Source: Mariprofundaceae bacterium (GTDB taxonomy: Bacteria; Pseudomonadota; Zetaproteobacteria; Mariprofundales; Mariprofundaceae). Taken from it: a stretch of 64,000 nucleotides of DNA. The notes under the pieces are model-generated. The model worked only from the letters and a program-made list of their open reading frames with translations, did no database searches and was not told the DNA's origin. Positions 11,074 through 21,828 of this stretch are shown one piece after another (the first letter of the stretch is position 1; each line of letters starts with the position of its first letter). Location: contig JAJFLC010000018.1 of NCBI GenBank assembly GCA_021772895.1, positions 48,034 through 112,033 on the forward strand. The letters run 5' to 3'. The position numbers were made by a program, and so were the translations under genes.

Positions 11074-12248
11074 CGGTCCACCTCCCCAAACACGATATCC
11101 TGTGTGCCCAAAATGGTGACCACATCGGCAATCATGTGACCACGACACATATAATCAAGCGCTCCAAGATGAGCAAAACCAGGTGCGCGCACCTTCATGC
11201 GATATGGCTTATTGGAACCATCAGAAACAATATAAACACCAAACTCGCCTTTTGGATGTTCAACTGCGGCATAAACCTCGCCCTCTTTTACTGGATAACC
11301 CTCAGCGAAAAATTTAAAGTGATGAATTAACGACTCCATATCAGCCTTCATGGCATCACGAGGCGGACTGGTCAATTTATAATCATCAATGGTGACCGGC
11401 CCCGGATTCTGCTCAAGCCACTCAATACACTGGCTGATAATCCTGTTGGACTGACGCATTTCTTCCACACGCACGAGATAGCGATCATACGAATCACCTG
11501 TTGCACCCACAGGAATATCAAAATCCATTTTATCATACACGTCATACGGTTGTGTTTTGCGCAAATCCCAGGCTATGCCTGAGCTACGGATCATTGGCCC
11601 GGTAAAGCCCCACGCCAGAGCAGCCTCTTTATCCACAACACCAACATCCACTGTGCGCTGCTTCCAAATGCGGTTTTCGGTCAAAAGTGTTTCATATTCA
11701 TCCACATAACCCGGGAAACGCTCCGTAAACCCCTTAATTCGCTCAAGCAGTCCTTCAGGAAGATCTTTGGCCACACCGCCCGGACGGAAATAAGCAGCAT
11801 GCATACGCGCACCACTCACTGCTTCATAATAATCAAAAATATCTTCGCGTTCGCGGAAGCAGTAAAGAAAAACAGTCATCGCGCCAATATCGAGTGCATG
11901 CGCGCCCAACCACAAGCAATGATTCAAAATCCTTGTCAGCTCTGCAAACATGACACGGATATATTGCGCACGCTCAGGTGCCTCAATACCCAACAACTTC
12001 TCAACAGCCAATGCATACGCATGCTCATTGGCCATCATAGAAACATAATCAAAACGATCAAAATAAGGGATATTCTGGAAATAGGTTTTATACTCGAACA
12101 GCTTCTCGGTGCCACGATGCAACAGGCCAATATGAGATTCTGCCCGCTCAACCACTTCACCATCCAATTCAAGCACCAGCCGCAATACGCCATGTGCTGA
12201 TGGATGCTGCGGACCAAAATTCAGCGTATAATTCTTAATTTCAGCCAC
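11070..12248 (-). CDS. nuoD: NADH-quinone oxidoreductase subunit D
   Basis: The 49-kDa-type subunit that shapes the quinone site, 392 aa. The N terminus [20 protein letters not shown] is the family signature. The GTG at 12248 gives the family's usual start; a TTG two codons upstream is possible. It overlaps the nuoC end by eight bases. NuoC and NuoD are separate proteins here, unlike the fused NuoCD of enteric bacteria. Confidence 0.97.
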   Translation of the reverse strand: MAEIKNYTLNFGPQHPSAHGVLRLVLELDGEVVERAESHIGLLHRGTEKLFEYKTYFQNIPYFDRFDYVSMMANEHAYALAVEKLLGIEAPERAQYIRVMFAELTRILNHCLWLGAHALDIGAMTVFLYCFREREDIFDYYEAVSGARMHAAYFRPGGVAKDLPEGLLERIKGFTERFPGYVDEYETLLTENRIWKQRTVDVGVVDKEAALAWGFTGPMIRSSGIAWDLRKTQPYDVYDKMDFDIPVGATGDSYDRYLVRVEEMRQSNRIISQCIEWLEQNPGPVTIDDYKLTSPPRDAMKADMESLIHHFKFFAEGYPVKEGEVYAAVEHPKGEFGVYIVSDGSNKPYRMKVRAPGFAHLGALDYMCRGHMIADVVTILGTQDIVFGEVDR

Positions 12249-12864
12249 GATCAACCCCCGGCCACGCCTTCGGAATCAGCACACGATTTTCCACCTTGTT
12301 CGGCCGGTAAACACAACGCCACTGCGTCTCATCAAAAAACACCTCAACACGGCCTGTCAGCGGGAAGTCCTTACGCAGCGGGTGACCCTCAAAGCCATAA
12401 TCAGTAAGAATACGGCGCAAATCCGGGTGATGATTAAAAATAATGCCATACATATCAAAGGCTTCACGCTCAAACCAGTTCACCGTTGGCCAGACTTCTA
12501 CCACAGATTCAACAAGCTCACGCTCATCCACTTCAAGCTTCAAGCGGATACGTTTATTCTTCGAGACTGAAAGCAGCTGATAAACAACACGAAAACGAGC
12601 TTCGCCATCTTTGTATGATGGGTATTCAGACATATCAACGCCACATAAATCGATCATCTGCTCAAAATCACATTCATCTTTCAAAAAATGGCAAATATCG
12701 ACAATGCCTTTCCGAGCCACTGTCACTTCGAAACAATCAATACCTGAATTCACATTCAGCACCTGATCACCAAACTTCTCTTTCAAAGCCAGCACATCAG
12801 CAGGAATGTTCACCTCTTGCTGAGCCTCTTCCTGAATCTCTTCTTTAGTTATCTCTTCACTCAT
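12241..12864 (-). CDS. nuoC: NADH-quinone oxidoreductase subunit C
   Basis: The 30-kDa-type subunit, 207 aa. The signature [11 protein letters not shown] followed by [20 protein letters not shown] lies in the C-terminal half. The first 20 residues are very acidic (several Glu-Glu pairs) and probably a disordered extension. It starts 14 bases after the nuoB stop. Confidence 0.97.
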   Translation of the reverse strand: MSEEITKEEIQEEAQQEVNIPADVLALKEKFGDQVLNVNSGIDCFEVTVARKGIVDICHFLKDECDFEQMIDLCGVDMSEYPSYKDGEARFRVVYQLLSVSKNKRIRLKLEVDERELVESVVEVWPTVNWFEREAFDMYGIIFNHHPDLRRILTDYGFEGHPLRKDFPLTGRVEVFFDETQWRCVYRPNKVENRVLIPKAWPGVDRG

Positions 12865-12878
12865 ACTTATTCTGCACC

Positions 12879-13355
12879 TTACCGAGCAATCGTATTGGTA
12901 CGTTTGATTTTTTCCTGCAACTGAATAAAACCATACAGAAGCGCCTCAGCAGTTGGTGGACAGCCCGGCACATAAATATCAACAGGTACGATGCGGTCAC
13001 AGCCACGTACCACCGGATAAGAATAGTGGTAATACCCACCACCATTGGCACAGGAGCCCATTGAAATAACCCAGCGAGGCTCGGCCATTTGGTCATAAAC
13101 CTTTCTGAGTGCCGGTGCCATTTTATTACAAAGTGTCCCGGCAACAATCATCAAATCTGATTGACGCGGAGACGGACGGGGAACAATACCAAAACGATCC
13201 ATATCATAACGGGATGCACCCGCATGCATAAATTCAACAGCACAACAGGCAAGACCAAAGGTCATCGGCCAGATTGAGCCTGCACGGGCCCAGTTAATCG
13301 CTTTATCAACCGTGGTGGTGACAAAACCTTTATCCAGCACACCTTCTATTCCCAT
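12879..13355 (-). CDS. nuoB: NADH-quinone oxidoreductase subunit B, cluster N2
   Basis: Carries the terminal cluster N2 beside the quinone site, 158 aa. The adjacent cysteines are in [14 protein letters not shown], with the other ligands in [16 protein letters not shown] and [12 protein letters not shown]. It overlaps the nuoA stop by ten bases. Confidence 0.98.
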   Translation of the reverse strand: MGIEGVLDKGFVTTTVDKAINWARAGSIWPMTFGLACCAVEFMHAGASRYDMDRFGIVPRPSPRQSDLMIVAGTLCNKMAPALRKVYDQMAEPRWVISMGSCANGGGYYHYSYPVVRGCDRIVPVDIYVPGCPPTAEALLYGFIQLQEKIKRTNTIAR

Positions 13356-13717
13356 TGCAGAGCTCCCTTCTTCCAGGCGTAGATATAACCCACCAGCAAT
13401 ATCACCAGGAAAAGCATCATCTCAATAAAACCAAAAATACCAATCTGATCAAGTACCACGGCCCATGGAAAAAGAAACGCCGTCTCCAGATCAAAAATCA
13501 CAAACAGGATTGCCACCAGATAAAAACGCACATCGAAAGGCATACGGGCATCTTCAAATGCCTCGAAACCACACTCGTAAGCAGAGAGTTTTTCATCATC
13601 CGGATTTTGCTCGGCAACAAGCATGGTCAGCACGAGTGGCGCTGCCCCCATACCTAAAGCAATCAGGATAAAAACGAATATTGGTGCATATTCGTTCGCC
13701 AAATAACTGGCGCCCAT
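13346..13717 (-). CDS. nuoA: NADH-quinone oxidoreductase subunit A, first gene of the nuo operon
   Basis: Three-helix membrane subunit, 123 aa. Signature [32 protein letters not shown] is split around the Cys near residue 49. A near-perfect AGGAGGGAGG ribosome site precedes the ATG. All fourteen nuo genes follow in the order A to N on the minus strand with overlaps or very short gaps, so transcription should begin in the region to its right. Confidence 0.97.
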   Translation of the reverse strand: MGASYLANEYAPIFVFILIALGMGAAPLVLTMLVAEQNPDDEKLSAYECGFEAFEDARMPFDVRFYLVAILFVIFDLETAFLFPWAVVLDQIGIFGFIEMMLFLVILLVGYIYAWKKGALQWE

Positions 13718-14070
13718 TGGCCTCCCTCCTTTTAAGCATTATAATAGTCACATGCCGGGTGCGGCAGTCTCTGTGAGGCCGGATTGCTACCACCGCTAAA
13801 GGCCCAGTGTCAAGCCAAACAAGGCGTCAAACCCTCCCCTCAAACAAAAAATTAATTTCATCTAACTATTTAATATAAAAATATAAATTGATGAATTTCT
13901 TTTTTCTCAGATCACTTTTCAAACAGGATGATTAAAAAAAATTCATAATCAATTGCCCCCCTGTAAAGGAAAGTGATTTATCATACAATGCAATGTAACG
14001 TGTCATGCATAGACTTCACGACAGTCATCTCTGTGACGTTAAACAACACTTTTTGGAATCTGGAGCAGCC
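13718..14070. other. Divergent intergenic region between nuoA and the MscS gene
   Basis: About 350 bases without a convincing gene. The centre (13840-13960) is very AT-rich and must hold the promoters of the nuo operon (leftward) and probably of the mechanosensitive channel gene (rightward). I could not assign individual -35/-10 boxes with confidence. Confidence 0.5.
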
Positions 14071-14892
14071 ATGCCGGGAAACATCAACATCTCTGAAATA
14101 AGCAATGATTATATCATTCCCTGGGGCATCAATATTGCTCTGGCACTCGCCATCTTTCTTGTTGGTCGTATGATTGTAAAAATCACCCTCAACATCGTCA
14201 AAAAAGTTCTGCTAAAGTCAGGTACAGATGCCATGCTGACCGATTTCATCTGCGCCATCGCAAATGGTGTGTTCATGCTGTTTATCACCATTGCCGCGCT
14301 GGATCAACTTGGCATTGATACCTCATCATTGGTCGCACTCATTGCAGCAGCCGGTCTTGCGATTGGTCTGTCATTGCAGGATTCACTCAAGAACTTTGCT
14401 TCTGGCGTCATGTTAATCCTATTCCGTCCATTCAAGTCCGGAGATGTTGTAGAAGCCGGCGGCACTGCTGGCACGGTTGAAAAAATCAATATTTTCAGCA
14501 CCGTCATGCGAACGGGTGACAATCGCGAGGTGATTGTTCCAAATGGTGCTATTTATAATGGAACCATCACGAACCATTCAGCACGCGAAACACGCCGTAT
14601 TGATATGGTCTTTGCTATTGGCTACGACGATGACATACGTAAAGCCAAACAAATCATGCAGGAAGCCATGAATGCAGACTCACGCATCCTCAAAGAACCT
14701 GTAGCCAAAGTTGCCATGACTGAACTGGCAGACAACAGTATCAATTTCAATGTTCGCCCCTGGGTCAATACGGATGACTACTGGAACGTTCATTCCGATC
14801 TGCTTGAAGCCATCAAACTGGCCTTTGATGAAAACGGTATCGCTATCCCGTATCCCCAGATGGACATCCACATGAGCAAACCTGAATCGTAA
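14071..14892 (+). CDS. Small-conductance mechanosensitive channel, MscS family
   Basis: Inner-membrane tension-gated channel, 273 aa. Two N-terminal helices are followed by the pore-lining TM3 with alternating Gly/Ala (LIAAAGLAIGLSLQDSLKNF) and the conserved FRPFKSGDVVEAGGTAG beta domain. The C-terminal vestibule domain is complete. GGAG seven bases before the ATG at 14071 supports this start over an upstream ATG at 14005. It stands alone, divergent from nuo. Confidence 0.93.
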   Translation: MPGNINISEISNDYIIPWGINIALALAIFLVGRMIVKITLNIVKKVLLKSGTDAMLTDFICAIANGVFMLFITIAALDQLGIDTSSLVALIAAAGLAIGLSLQDSLKNFASGVMLILFRPFKSGDVVEAGGTAGTVEKINIFSTVMRTGDNREVIVPNGAIYNGTITNHSARETRRIDMVFAIGYDDDIRKAKQIMQEAMNADSRILKEPVAKVAMTELADNSINFNVRPWVNTDDYWNVHSDLLEAIKLAFDENGIAIPYPQMDIHMSKPES

Positions 14893-14895
14893 TCA

Positions 14896-14912
14896 TGTCA
14901 GGTACGACCCCT
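14896..14912. repeat. Possible REP-transposase-type end fragment
   Basis: Read on the minus strand this is an AGGGGTCGTACCTGACA motif, of the kind seen at the ends of IS200-like REP-associated transposase elements. No transposase reading frame is next to it. The resemblance is from memory and the segment is short. Confidence 0.3.
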
Positions 14913-15028
14913 GTTAGTCTAAGGACACCCTGAAAAAGCAAAAGCGCGGTTTTGATTTTGTGAGCCATCCATGGCCGCATGAATACTCCAGCCTTTTCAG
15001 AGCATTCCTAACCCATCGCCTTGTTCCT

Positions 15029-16411
15029 TCATGCTCTTTTTGATTTCATAATCCGATAACAGGGTTTATAGCTTTTGCTCGCCATCTTCATGCGTTTTTG
15101 TTCCACACATGCTGTCAACAGGGTATCAATAGACTCCATGATGCCGGCATCGCCGTAAATTTCATAATCACCATGCTCCTCAACCGCACGAATACCTTCC
15201 TCTTTCACATTTCCTGCCACCAACACCGAAAAAACCCTGCGCATATTGGCAGCCACCAGGTAACCCTCCTGCTCTTTATGCAAGGCCAAATTCCGCACAT
15301 TCTCATGTGTTGGCGCAAACGGCTCCTGAAAAGCCTGATCCACCTTCAGTGTCCAGTTAAAATAATACGCATCACCAATTTTTTTCCGATGATCCCGAAC
15401 CTGCTTAATACCCGCCTGCAACTCTTGCGCCACCAAAGCCGGATCATTGATAATAATTTTATATTTTTTCTGCATGTCAACGCCCAGCGTATCAGCAATA
15501 AATTGATGCACGCCCTCAAAATATCCCCGAGCCGATTCAGGCCCTGTCATAATCAGTGGAAATGGAACATCCTTATTTTCCGGGTGCATCAACACACCCA
15601 GGACATATAATATTTCTTCAACCGTCCCTACACCACCAGCAAACACAACAATGCCATGCCCAGTTCGCACAAATGCCTCAAGGCGCTTTTCAATATCCGG
15701 CAAAATCACCAGATTATTCACAATCGGATTGGGCGATTCCGCAGCAATAATGCCTGGCTCAGTAATACCCAGATAGAGTCCGTTTTTGATACGCTGTTTG
15801 GCATGACCAATCGTTGCGCCCTTCATAGGTCCTTTCATTGCCCCCGGTCCGCAACCAGTACACACATCCAACCCACGCAACCCCATCTCGTGACCCACCT
15901 CTTTGGTATAATCATATTCTTCACGTGAAATCGAATGCCCGCCCCAGCAGACCACCAGCCTCGGCTCCATGCTTGGCACAAGGATTCTGGCATTGCGTAA
16001 AATATGAAACACGGCATTGGTGATACCATCCGATGTATCCAAATCAATATTAGGATTATCAATAATTTCATCACTGGCAAATACAATATCGCGTAACACA
16101 GCAAAAAGATGTTCATGGATACCTTTGATCATCACGCCGTCAACAAAAGCACTGGCAGGTGCATTTTTAAGCTCTAATTTAATTCCTCGCTCCACCTGAA
16201 TCACGCGAATATCGAAATGTTTATAGCGCTCCATCAAAATACGTCCATCATCGAGATCAACATCCCGATTCAATACTGCCAACGAACAATTTCTAAACAT
16301 CCGATACAAACCACCTGAACTACTATCAAGAAGCTGGCTGACCTCCAATCTCGAGAGCAGTTCCAGATGCCCATCCGGCGCTATAATTGTATCCACAACT
16401 TCGTAATCCAT
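15029..16411 (-). CDS. ppnN: Nucleotide 5'-monophosphate nucleosidase PpnN (LOG family)
   Basis: Cleaves the N-glycosidic bond of purine and pyrimidine nucleoside monophosphates; in E. coli it is controlled by (p)ppGpp. The 460-aa length matches PpnN. The Rossmann-like core shows GGHSISREEYDYTKEVGHEMG, GCGPGAMKGPMKGATIGHAK and the LOG motif AGGVGTVEEILYVLG. The flanking PpnN-specific N and C domains are present, unlike in short LOG proteins. GGTGG lies just before the ATG at 16411; an upstream in-frame start is unlikely. Confidence 0.93.
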   Translation of the reverse strand: MDYEVVDTIIAPDGHLELLSRLEVSQLLDSSSGGLYRMFRNCSLAVLNRDVDLDDGRILMERYKHFDIRVIQVERGIKLELKNAPASAFVDGVMIKGIHEHLFAVLRDIVFASDEIIDNPNIDLDTSDGITNAVFHILRNARILVPSMEPRLVVCWGGHSISREEYDYTKEVGHEMGLRGLDVCTGCGPGAMKGPMKGATIGHAKQRIKNGLYLGITEPGIIAAESPNPIVNNLVILPDIEKRLEAFVRTGHGIVVFAGGVGTVEEILYVLGVLMHPENKDVPFPLIMTGPESARGYFEGVHQFIADTLGVDMQKKYKIIINDPALVAQELQAGIKQVRDHRKKIGDAYYFNWTLKVDQAFQEPFAPTHENVRNLALHKEQEGYLVAANMRRVFSVLVAGNVKEEGIRAVEEHGDYEIYGDAGIMESIDTLLTACVEQKRMKMASKSYKPCYRIMKSKRA

Positions 16412-16685
16412 AATCCACCTTTTTATATTTATTAGTCTGCTATCCTGTAAGCAACCAAGCAACGTGCCAAAACACGGCATAGTGGATCGTGGCAGTTCAA
16501 CAAGAAAAAACCAGGTGAAGCATAAAGAACAGTGTCGTAATCGGCCAGCTGTCAGATGTGACTGATATATTTCATAAATAAACGTTTTATCAATACCCTA
16601 AATGGTGAAAACACACCTTGAATCAACCGCACCTAAATCAAATCAATCGTACCTTTACCGTTTCCACACTGTTAAATTTTGTCGA

Positions 16686-17618
16686 TCAGGCACGTGATTG
16701 AACCCTGCCCTGAATCAATCGAGGGGCAATCTCCTGTAAATACGTCAAAAATGCATTCACATGTGAAGCATGTTCAATGTTTTTGGCATAACTCACCTCA
16801 TATTCAATCATCGCTTGCATGCCAGCCTTGCGTAGCAATGGAATCGCAGAGGCATGGTCTTCTGAAAATGTGGATTGCGGCAAAATACCAGCACCAATGC
16901 CAAGTCCTGCCCAGTCTTCAATGGCCTTGTAACTTACCGCCTGCCCACTGTATTCCTTAAACTCCAGTGATGCTTCACGAAACAGCGTTTTAATCGAATC
17001 ACCCAAACCACAGCCGCCTGCGGTGAGAATAATGTTCTCATCGACAATATCGGATAATAACAACGCGGATTTATTTGAACCTGTCATAACCTGTCCATCA
17101 TGCTCGCATGGTAAAAAATACAGTGCCTCAGCATACAACGGCATGGTAGCAAAACGAATATGGCTTTCACGTTTGGGCATGATGGCAAGATCAATGGTTT
17201 CATCATCCATACGATGTGACAAATCATCCAGATAGCACTCTTTGAAAAACACCTCAACATGTTCATGCCTTGCTTTAAAAGGCTGCAAGATTTCGTTTAG
17301 GAGCCGCATATCAATCAATGGCGATAGCCCAATACGTAACAACTTGTGCTGCGGATTCTGAAAGGCCTTGGCCGCCTCAACAAATTCATCACGTGTCGCC
17401 AACGTAGCCTCGGCCAAAGGCAGCACATGCGCTCCAAATGCAGTGAGCTTAACCTTCCGTGTACTACGATTAAATAACTTTCCCTGCAATACATCTTCAA
17501 GCTGCGCAATCGTGTTGGAAAGCGTAGGTTGCGTAACACAACAAACATCTGCTGCTTTACTGAAAGAAGTATTGCGCGCCACTTCGCAAAAAAAACGCAA
17601 TTGATTGATATTTACCAT
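16686..17618 (-). CDS. LysR-family transcriptional regulator
   Basis: 310 aa. The N-terminal winged helix-turn-helix is clear (QLRFFCEVARNTSFSKAAD, then CVTQPTLSNTIAQLED), followed by a type-2 periplasmic-binding-protein effector domain. A single Cys lies in GGCGLGDSIKTLF, at a place that recalls OxyR, but the second OxyR cysteine is absent, so it is probably not a peroxide sensor of that type. It lies upstream of ppnN on the same strand with a 274-base gap; its target is unknown. Confidence 0.88.
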   Translation of the reverse strand: MVNINQLRFFCEVARNTSFSKAADVCCVTQPTLSNTIAQLEDVLQGKLFNRSTRKVKLTAFGAHVLPLAEATLATRDEFVEAAKAFQNPQHKLLRIGLSPLIDMRLLNEILQPFKARHEHVEVFFKECYLDDLSHRMDDETIDLAIMPKRESHIRFATMPLYAEALYFLPCEHDGQVMTGSNKSALLLSDIVDENIILTAGGCGLGDSIKTLFREASLEFKEYSGQAVSYKAIEDWAGLGIGAGILPQSTFSEDHASAIPLLRKAGMQAMIEYEVSYAKNIEHASHVNAFLTYLQEIAPRLIQGRVQSRA

Positions 17619-18162
17619 AATTTATAGCCTCAGCCTATATATATTTAAAGAAACCATAATAAATTTTAGCTATTGCCATGCGTGATTTCAAGCCCTGCCA
17701 AGTAAAAACAGCAACAATACAAAGTAACAACAGATATTTTGGCATACAAAGCTTCTTAGGCCGAGCAAACGCCCTATGGTTTTATCACACCCTTATCAAT
17801 GAATGCTCATAACAGCAATTATACTCCGGGCTGGATATATCAGGGCACATCATGCCCCCCCCCACTACAGTTCGATGGCCCAATATAATCACACTAATAC
17901 AATCACACTGCTTATCTCTATATTTTCAGACACATAAGCTGTTGCCCCACTCATCCTGAGTCAGGGATTTGAACAGTGTTCACACAAGCCTGGTATAATA
18001 ATGACGTCCATGTTATTCATTGGTGCAAACATGGTCATAGAATCTCCACCAACCCAAACAAAAGGCCCCAGGTTAACACTTACAAAAGCATGCGCCTGAG
18101 GCCCCTCATTCAGCTATTAATGTTTAAGAAATACCCTGCTTTTTTTCAGCATGAAATGCCAA
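17619..18162. other. Intergenic region between the LysR gene and the haemoglobin gene
   Basis: About 540 bases with no convincing coding sequence. It contains the upstream region of the LysR gene, a run of nine C at 17854-17862, and the candidate haemoglobin terminator listed separately. Confidence 0.5.
18064..18103 (-). terminator. Candidate terminator downstream of the haemoglobin gene
   Basis: Read on the minus strand, GGCCTCAGG pairs with CCTGGGGCC (one wobble) across a 22-base loop and is followed by TTTTGTTT. It lies about 60 bases after the haemoglobin stop. Confidence 0.45.
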
Positions 18163-18639
18163 TCACGACTGCTCAACAATATCCTTCTTTGTGCTTTCAA
18201 TAAAATCCAAAAGATCTTTGCGTTCTCGGGCCGGGACCTGAAACTTGTCCAGAGTCTGATTCACCGCTGTAATCAAAATACGCCAGTCTTTTTCATCAAT
18301 TTTCATATCGGTGTGCAACAGCTTCATCGTCCTGCCTCTGTAATACATTTGACCACCGGACTTTGCCGCAAAGAAATCAATCAACAATTGCTTTTCACGT
18401 GCAATACCATCGCTTCCACGATGCCGCCAAAAACGACCCAGTTTTTTATCCCCGGCCAATCGAGGAAACAGATCATTCACCACGGCTGCAATCGCGTTAT
18501 AACCACCCAGGCGATCATACAATGAAGCCTGTGTATTGTTTGTCTCGCCAGCAAACGCTGTAGGCACACCAAACATCAACATGGCCAACATGACCGGTAT
18601 CAAGCACCCCAATAAAAAATTACGAATATATATTGTCAT
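18163..18639 (-). CDS. Exported group I truncated haemoglobin
   Basis: 158 aa. Residues 1-30 form a clear signal peptide ending AFA before Gly31, so the globin should lie in the periplasm or be membrane-attached. The globin begins SLYDRLGGYNAIAAVV. The proximal His is in the family pattern RGRTMKLLHTDMKI (His109). At the B10 position, usually Tyr, the alignment gives Phe58. GGAG lies seven bases before the ATG. Truncated haemoglobins bind O2 or NO; the function here is not shown. A perfect palindrome lies 85 bases upstream of the start. Confidence 0.88.
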   Translation of the reverse strand: MTIYIRNFLLGCLIPVMLAMLMFGVPTAFAGETNNTQASLYDRLGGYNAIAAVVNDLFPRLAGDKKLGRFWRHRGSDGIAREKQLLIDFFAAKSGGQMYYRGRTMKLLHTDMKIDEKDWRILITAVNQTLDKFQVPARERKDLLDFIESTKKDIVEQS

Positions 18640-18953
18640 TTAAACACTCCTTTATAACATATTTATAAATGCCCTATAAAAAGGCATGGGCAAGAAGGTA
18701 GGCAGCAGCGCATTAAAAGAAAAATTGTATTTTAAAATACAATATATTTCTTTTTTGAATATATTCTTTAAAAATCCTTTTGATTCAGTTGCTTGAATCG
18801 CCTGAAACATAGACATACATCACAAATGTAAAGAAAAATCTATTTCTGCGTCAAATGATTATAAAGCGCCCTGTTTTTTACAATCCGTATATTTTTTTGG
18901 TATATAACTTGCTTGTTTATACATTCTTTTCACGATCAATATGGAGGCAAGGC
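18640..18953. other. Divergent intergenic region between haemoglobin and chemoreceptor genes
   Basis: About 310 AT-rich bases. It holds the 20-bp palindrome described separately and must contain the promoters of both flanking genes. No small gene is evident. Confidence 0.5.
18724..18743. promoter_or_regulatory. Perfect 20-bp palindrome, candidate repressor operator
   Basis: The sequence ATTGTATTTTAAAATACAAT is its own reverse complement over all 20 bases. It is 85-104 bases upstream of the haemoglobin start and about 210 bases before the chemoreceptor start. The spacing and the TGTATTTT half-site resemble operators reported for NsrR-type NO sensors, but it is not an exact match. AT-rich palindromes can also arise by chance. 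Confidence 0.5.
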
Positions 18954-21206
18954 ATGGCAACACAACGGGCGCAAAAATGGCATGAAAAATATACAGTGGT
19001 ACACCGCATGATCGCAATTGGCATCTTGACGCTTTTTGCATTTATTTCTGTTGGACTGGTACATGAAACGACCTTTGCAAATTTAGAGGATGTTGATGCC
19101 CGAAAAGCCTCTATTTCTACAACAATGAAGCAATTGGACACTCTGACGGAACAGACCAAGTGGCAATATGCACTCTCACAACTCCTGCTTGCCGGGAATC
19201 GTGCTTTAACGATAGAGCATCACCAAATTCATGCAGACAACTTAAGTATGCTCACAGCCCTCACTGAGACGATGCCAAACGCAACGCTGCGTAGCGAGGC
19301 TGAAGAAGCCAAAACAACGCAAACCAAATTTCATGCATTGGTTCTACATTATGCAAGTGAAAAAATTAAAATAGGCCTCACTGCCAAAGATGGATTGCGT
19401 GGGAAGTTGCGGGACGCTGCGCACGCGTTAGAGAGTAAAATCAAACAGATCGGCAACAATAAACTTATGGTGTCGATATTGATGATGCGTCGTCATGAAA
19501 AAGACTTCATGTTACGCGGCACCAAAAAATATCTACAAAAACATGCTGAGGAAAGAGCTCGTTTTTCCAGCCTGATTGAAGCATTCCCAATGAGTACAAC
19601 TGAGAAGAGGCAATCCCTTGCTCTATTACAGGAATATAATAGTGAATTAAAGCTATTCGCAAAAGAAACGTTTGACTTGATACAAACCCACACAAAATTT
19701 GATCAACTCTTCTCTGATCAGATCATACCTGAATTAGACATGATGCATGAAAACCTTGGAACAATTCTGGAGGCCCTCTCTGCTGAGGCCGAATCGATCC
19801 ATGGCTCCGCCGGCCTGTATTTCTGGGGTATTGCAACAGTATTACTACTCGTGCTGTTAGCACTCCTGTATTTCATTGCCACTTCGGTGACACGGCCATT
19901 AAATACCCTTGCCAACGCAATGAGTGAGCTTGATGCTGGCAACACATCCGTGAATCTGGATATTCAACTCGCCGGCGCAATGGCTTCAGTTGTGGAATCT
20001 TACAATAAATTAAAAGAGACCAGCCGCCATGCCTTCCAGCTACAGAGCGTTGTAGAAGTATCTCCACAAGCAACCATGCTGGCCAATGTCAGTGACCTGC
20101 GTATTTCCTACCTGAACCCGGCTGCAATCGCACTGTTCCACACCATCGAAAATTTCCTTCCTTGTCGCGTCGATGAACTGGTGGGTCAATGCATTGATGT
20201 GTTCCATAAAAATCCGGCCCACCAACGTGGTATTTTGGACAACAAATCAAACCTGCCAATGAAAGCCTCTTTTATTGCAGATGGGCACAATATTGAGTTT
20301 GAAGCCTATCCCATTGATGATTACGAAGGCCGCTGGGTATCCATTATGGTCTCATGGGTCGATGTAACTGAACGTCAGGAACTGGCAAATGATTTTGAAG
20401 GAAACATTGGATCAGTCGTGAATGAAATCATGGATTTCGGTAGCCGCATGCAGGAAGCCTCAGGATCACTTTCATCAGCGGCCAAGCAATCTTCCTCGCA
20501 GGCAGAATCGGTATCCGCCAGTGCGCATGAAGCCAGTTCAAATGTCGGCACAGTAGCGGCCGCATCTGAAGAGCTGTCAACCTCAATTGCCGAGATCACC
20601 CGACAGGTGCGCGAAGCGGTGGACATCTCTCATCAGGCAGTTGATGAAGCCAACAAAACCAATGCAACGGTGGGCGGTCTTTCCTCAGCCTCTGAACAGA
20701 TTGGAGAAGTCATCCGAGTGATTACCGATATCGCCGAGCAGACCAATCTACTCGCGCTCAATGCCAGCATTGAAGCTGCCAGAGCCGGTGATGCAGGGCG
20801 CGGCTTTGCCGTGGTTGCTGGAGAGGTCAAAGAGCTGGCCAATCAGACAGGCCAAGCGACTGAAAAGATTTCCGAACAAATCAGCCAAATTCAAAACCAA
20901 AGCAATGATGCTGCAGATGCAATTGGTAACATCAGTGAAATCATCGAACGCATGAATGAAATTAATCAGGCCATTGCTGCTGCCACCGAAGAGCAGGATC
21001 AGGCAACACGTGAAATTGCTCAGAGCGTGCAATCAGCTTCGATGGCAACCAACCGTGCCAGTGAAGAAATCACAGGTGTCACAGCTTCGGCTGAAGAGAC
21101 AGGCCATGCGGCAACTGATGTATTAAATGTTTCCAGTAGTCTGACCGAAAAAGGTAAGGAACTATCACAACGCGTTGCTGATTTTTTAGCCGGATTACGT
21201 AAATAA
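18954..21206 (+). CDS. Methyl-accepting chemotaxis protein (HBM-HAMP-PAS-signal)
   Basis: 750 aa. TM1 lies at about residues 18-38. The periplasmic part is all-helical and shows helical-bimodular (HBM) sensor motifs: [13 protein letters not shown] and [19 protein letters not shown]2 is at about 290-312, then HAMP, then a PAS domain around [20 protein letters not shown]. The signalling hairpin [20 protein letters not shown] is intact. No CheR-binding pentapeptide is at the C terminus. GGAGGCAAGGC precedes the ATG at 18954. HBM sensors often bind organic acids; the ligand here is unknown. No other chemotaxis gene is in the window. Confidence 0.95.
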   Translation: MATQRAQKWHEKYTVVHRMIAIGILTLFAFISVGLVHETTFANLEDVDARKASISTTMKQLDTLTEQTKWQYALSQLLLAGNRALTIEHHQIHADNLSMLTALTETMPNATLRSEAEEAKTTQTKFHALVLHYASEKIKIGLTAKDGLRGKLRDAAHALESKIKQIGNNKLMVSILMMRRHEKDFMLRGTKKYLQKHAEERARFSSLIEAFPMSTTEKRQSLALLQEYNSELKLFAKETFDLIQTHTKFDQLFSDQIIPELDMMHENLGTILEALSAEAESIHGSAGLYFWGIATVLLLVLLALLYFIATSVTRPLNTLANAMSELDAGNTSVNLDIQLAGAMASVVESYNKLKETSRHAFQLQSVVEVSPQATMLANVSDLRISYLNPAAIALFHTIENFLPCRVDELVGQCIDVFHKNPAHQRGILDNKSNLPMKASFIADGHNIEFEAYPIDDYEGRWVSIMVSWVDVTERQELANDFEGNIGSVVNEIMDFGSRMQEASGSLSSAAKQSSSQAESVSASAHEASSNVGTVAAASEELSTSIAEITRQVREAVDISHQAVDEANKTNATVGGLSSASEQIGEVIRVITDIAEQTNLLALNASIEAARAGDAGRGFAVVAGEVKELANQTGQATEKISEQISQIQNQSNDAADAIGNISEIIERMNEINQAIAAATEEQDQATREIAQSVQSASMATNRASEEITGVTASAEETGHAATDVLNVSSSLTEKGKELSQRVADFLAGLRK

Positions 21207-21828
21207 AAACACCTTAACAGGCATTCAAGGTTAAACTCCCCTGCATAAGCAGGGGATCTGACAACAAAAGACAACAACCTGAATATTCAAATCACCCGCT
21301 TTCTATTCAAATCGTAAACATTCATGATCAACGCTACGAACCCTGAAAGGCATTCAGATAGAAATTACAATGTAAAAATATCCACTTTCACCTAAATATT
21401 CCTATTACCTACAAAACAGATCATTTATTTAAACGCTACTGTTTCATATGATAATTCGTAAAGCCAAATAAAAAACAACATTAAACACAACAGTGATCAG
21501 CTTATAAAAGGCCACCACAACAGCACAAACACTAAAAACAAAATATTATAATTATGATAAAACTATAAACAATAAGAATATTTTATATAAATTTATCAAA
21601 AATCTTCTTATACAAGGCAACAAAACAATGCCAAAACAGAAAGGTTATTGCAAAAAAATTTATTTTTTACCCCGAAATATCAAGCCAACCCACTAATTCT
21701 AAAAGGATTAAATTACACGGCTATTTTCAGTCAACACCTAACAACCGTTATTTTGTACCCATGAACCGCACTAAAAACAATAATCGAGGCGTGCAAATAC
21801 TCCCCGGCTTATTATAAATGAAAGAGGT
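21207..21828. other. Long AT-rich non-coding stretch
   Basis: About 620 bases with no convincing open reading frame in either direction and strong AT bias (especially 21470-21720). It marks the left edge of the accessory segment. The only structure I see is the hairpin after the chemoreceptor gene. Confidence 0.5.
21238..21255 (+). terminator. Hairpin after the chemoreceptor gene
   Basis: CCCCTGC and GCAGGGG form a perfect 7-bp GC-rich stem with an ATAA loop, 32 bases past the stop. There is no T-run, so termination is likely but not certain. Confidence 0.5.

Noticed and set aside
17976..18203. 75-codon frame left of the haemoglobin gene
   Set aside because: Runs over the candidate terminator and into the haemoglobin gene on the other strand; no ribosome site and low-quality composition.
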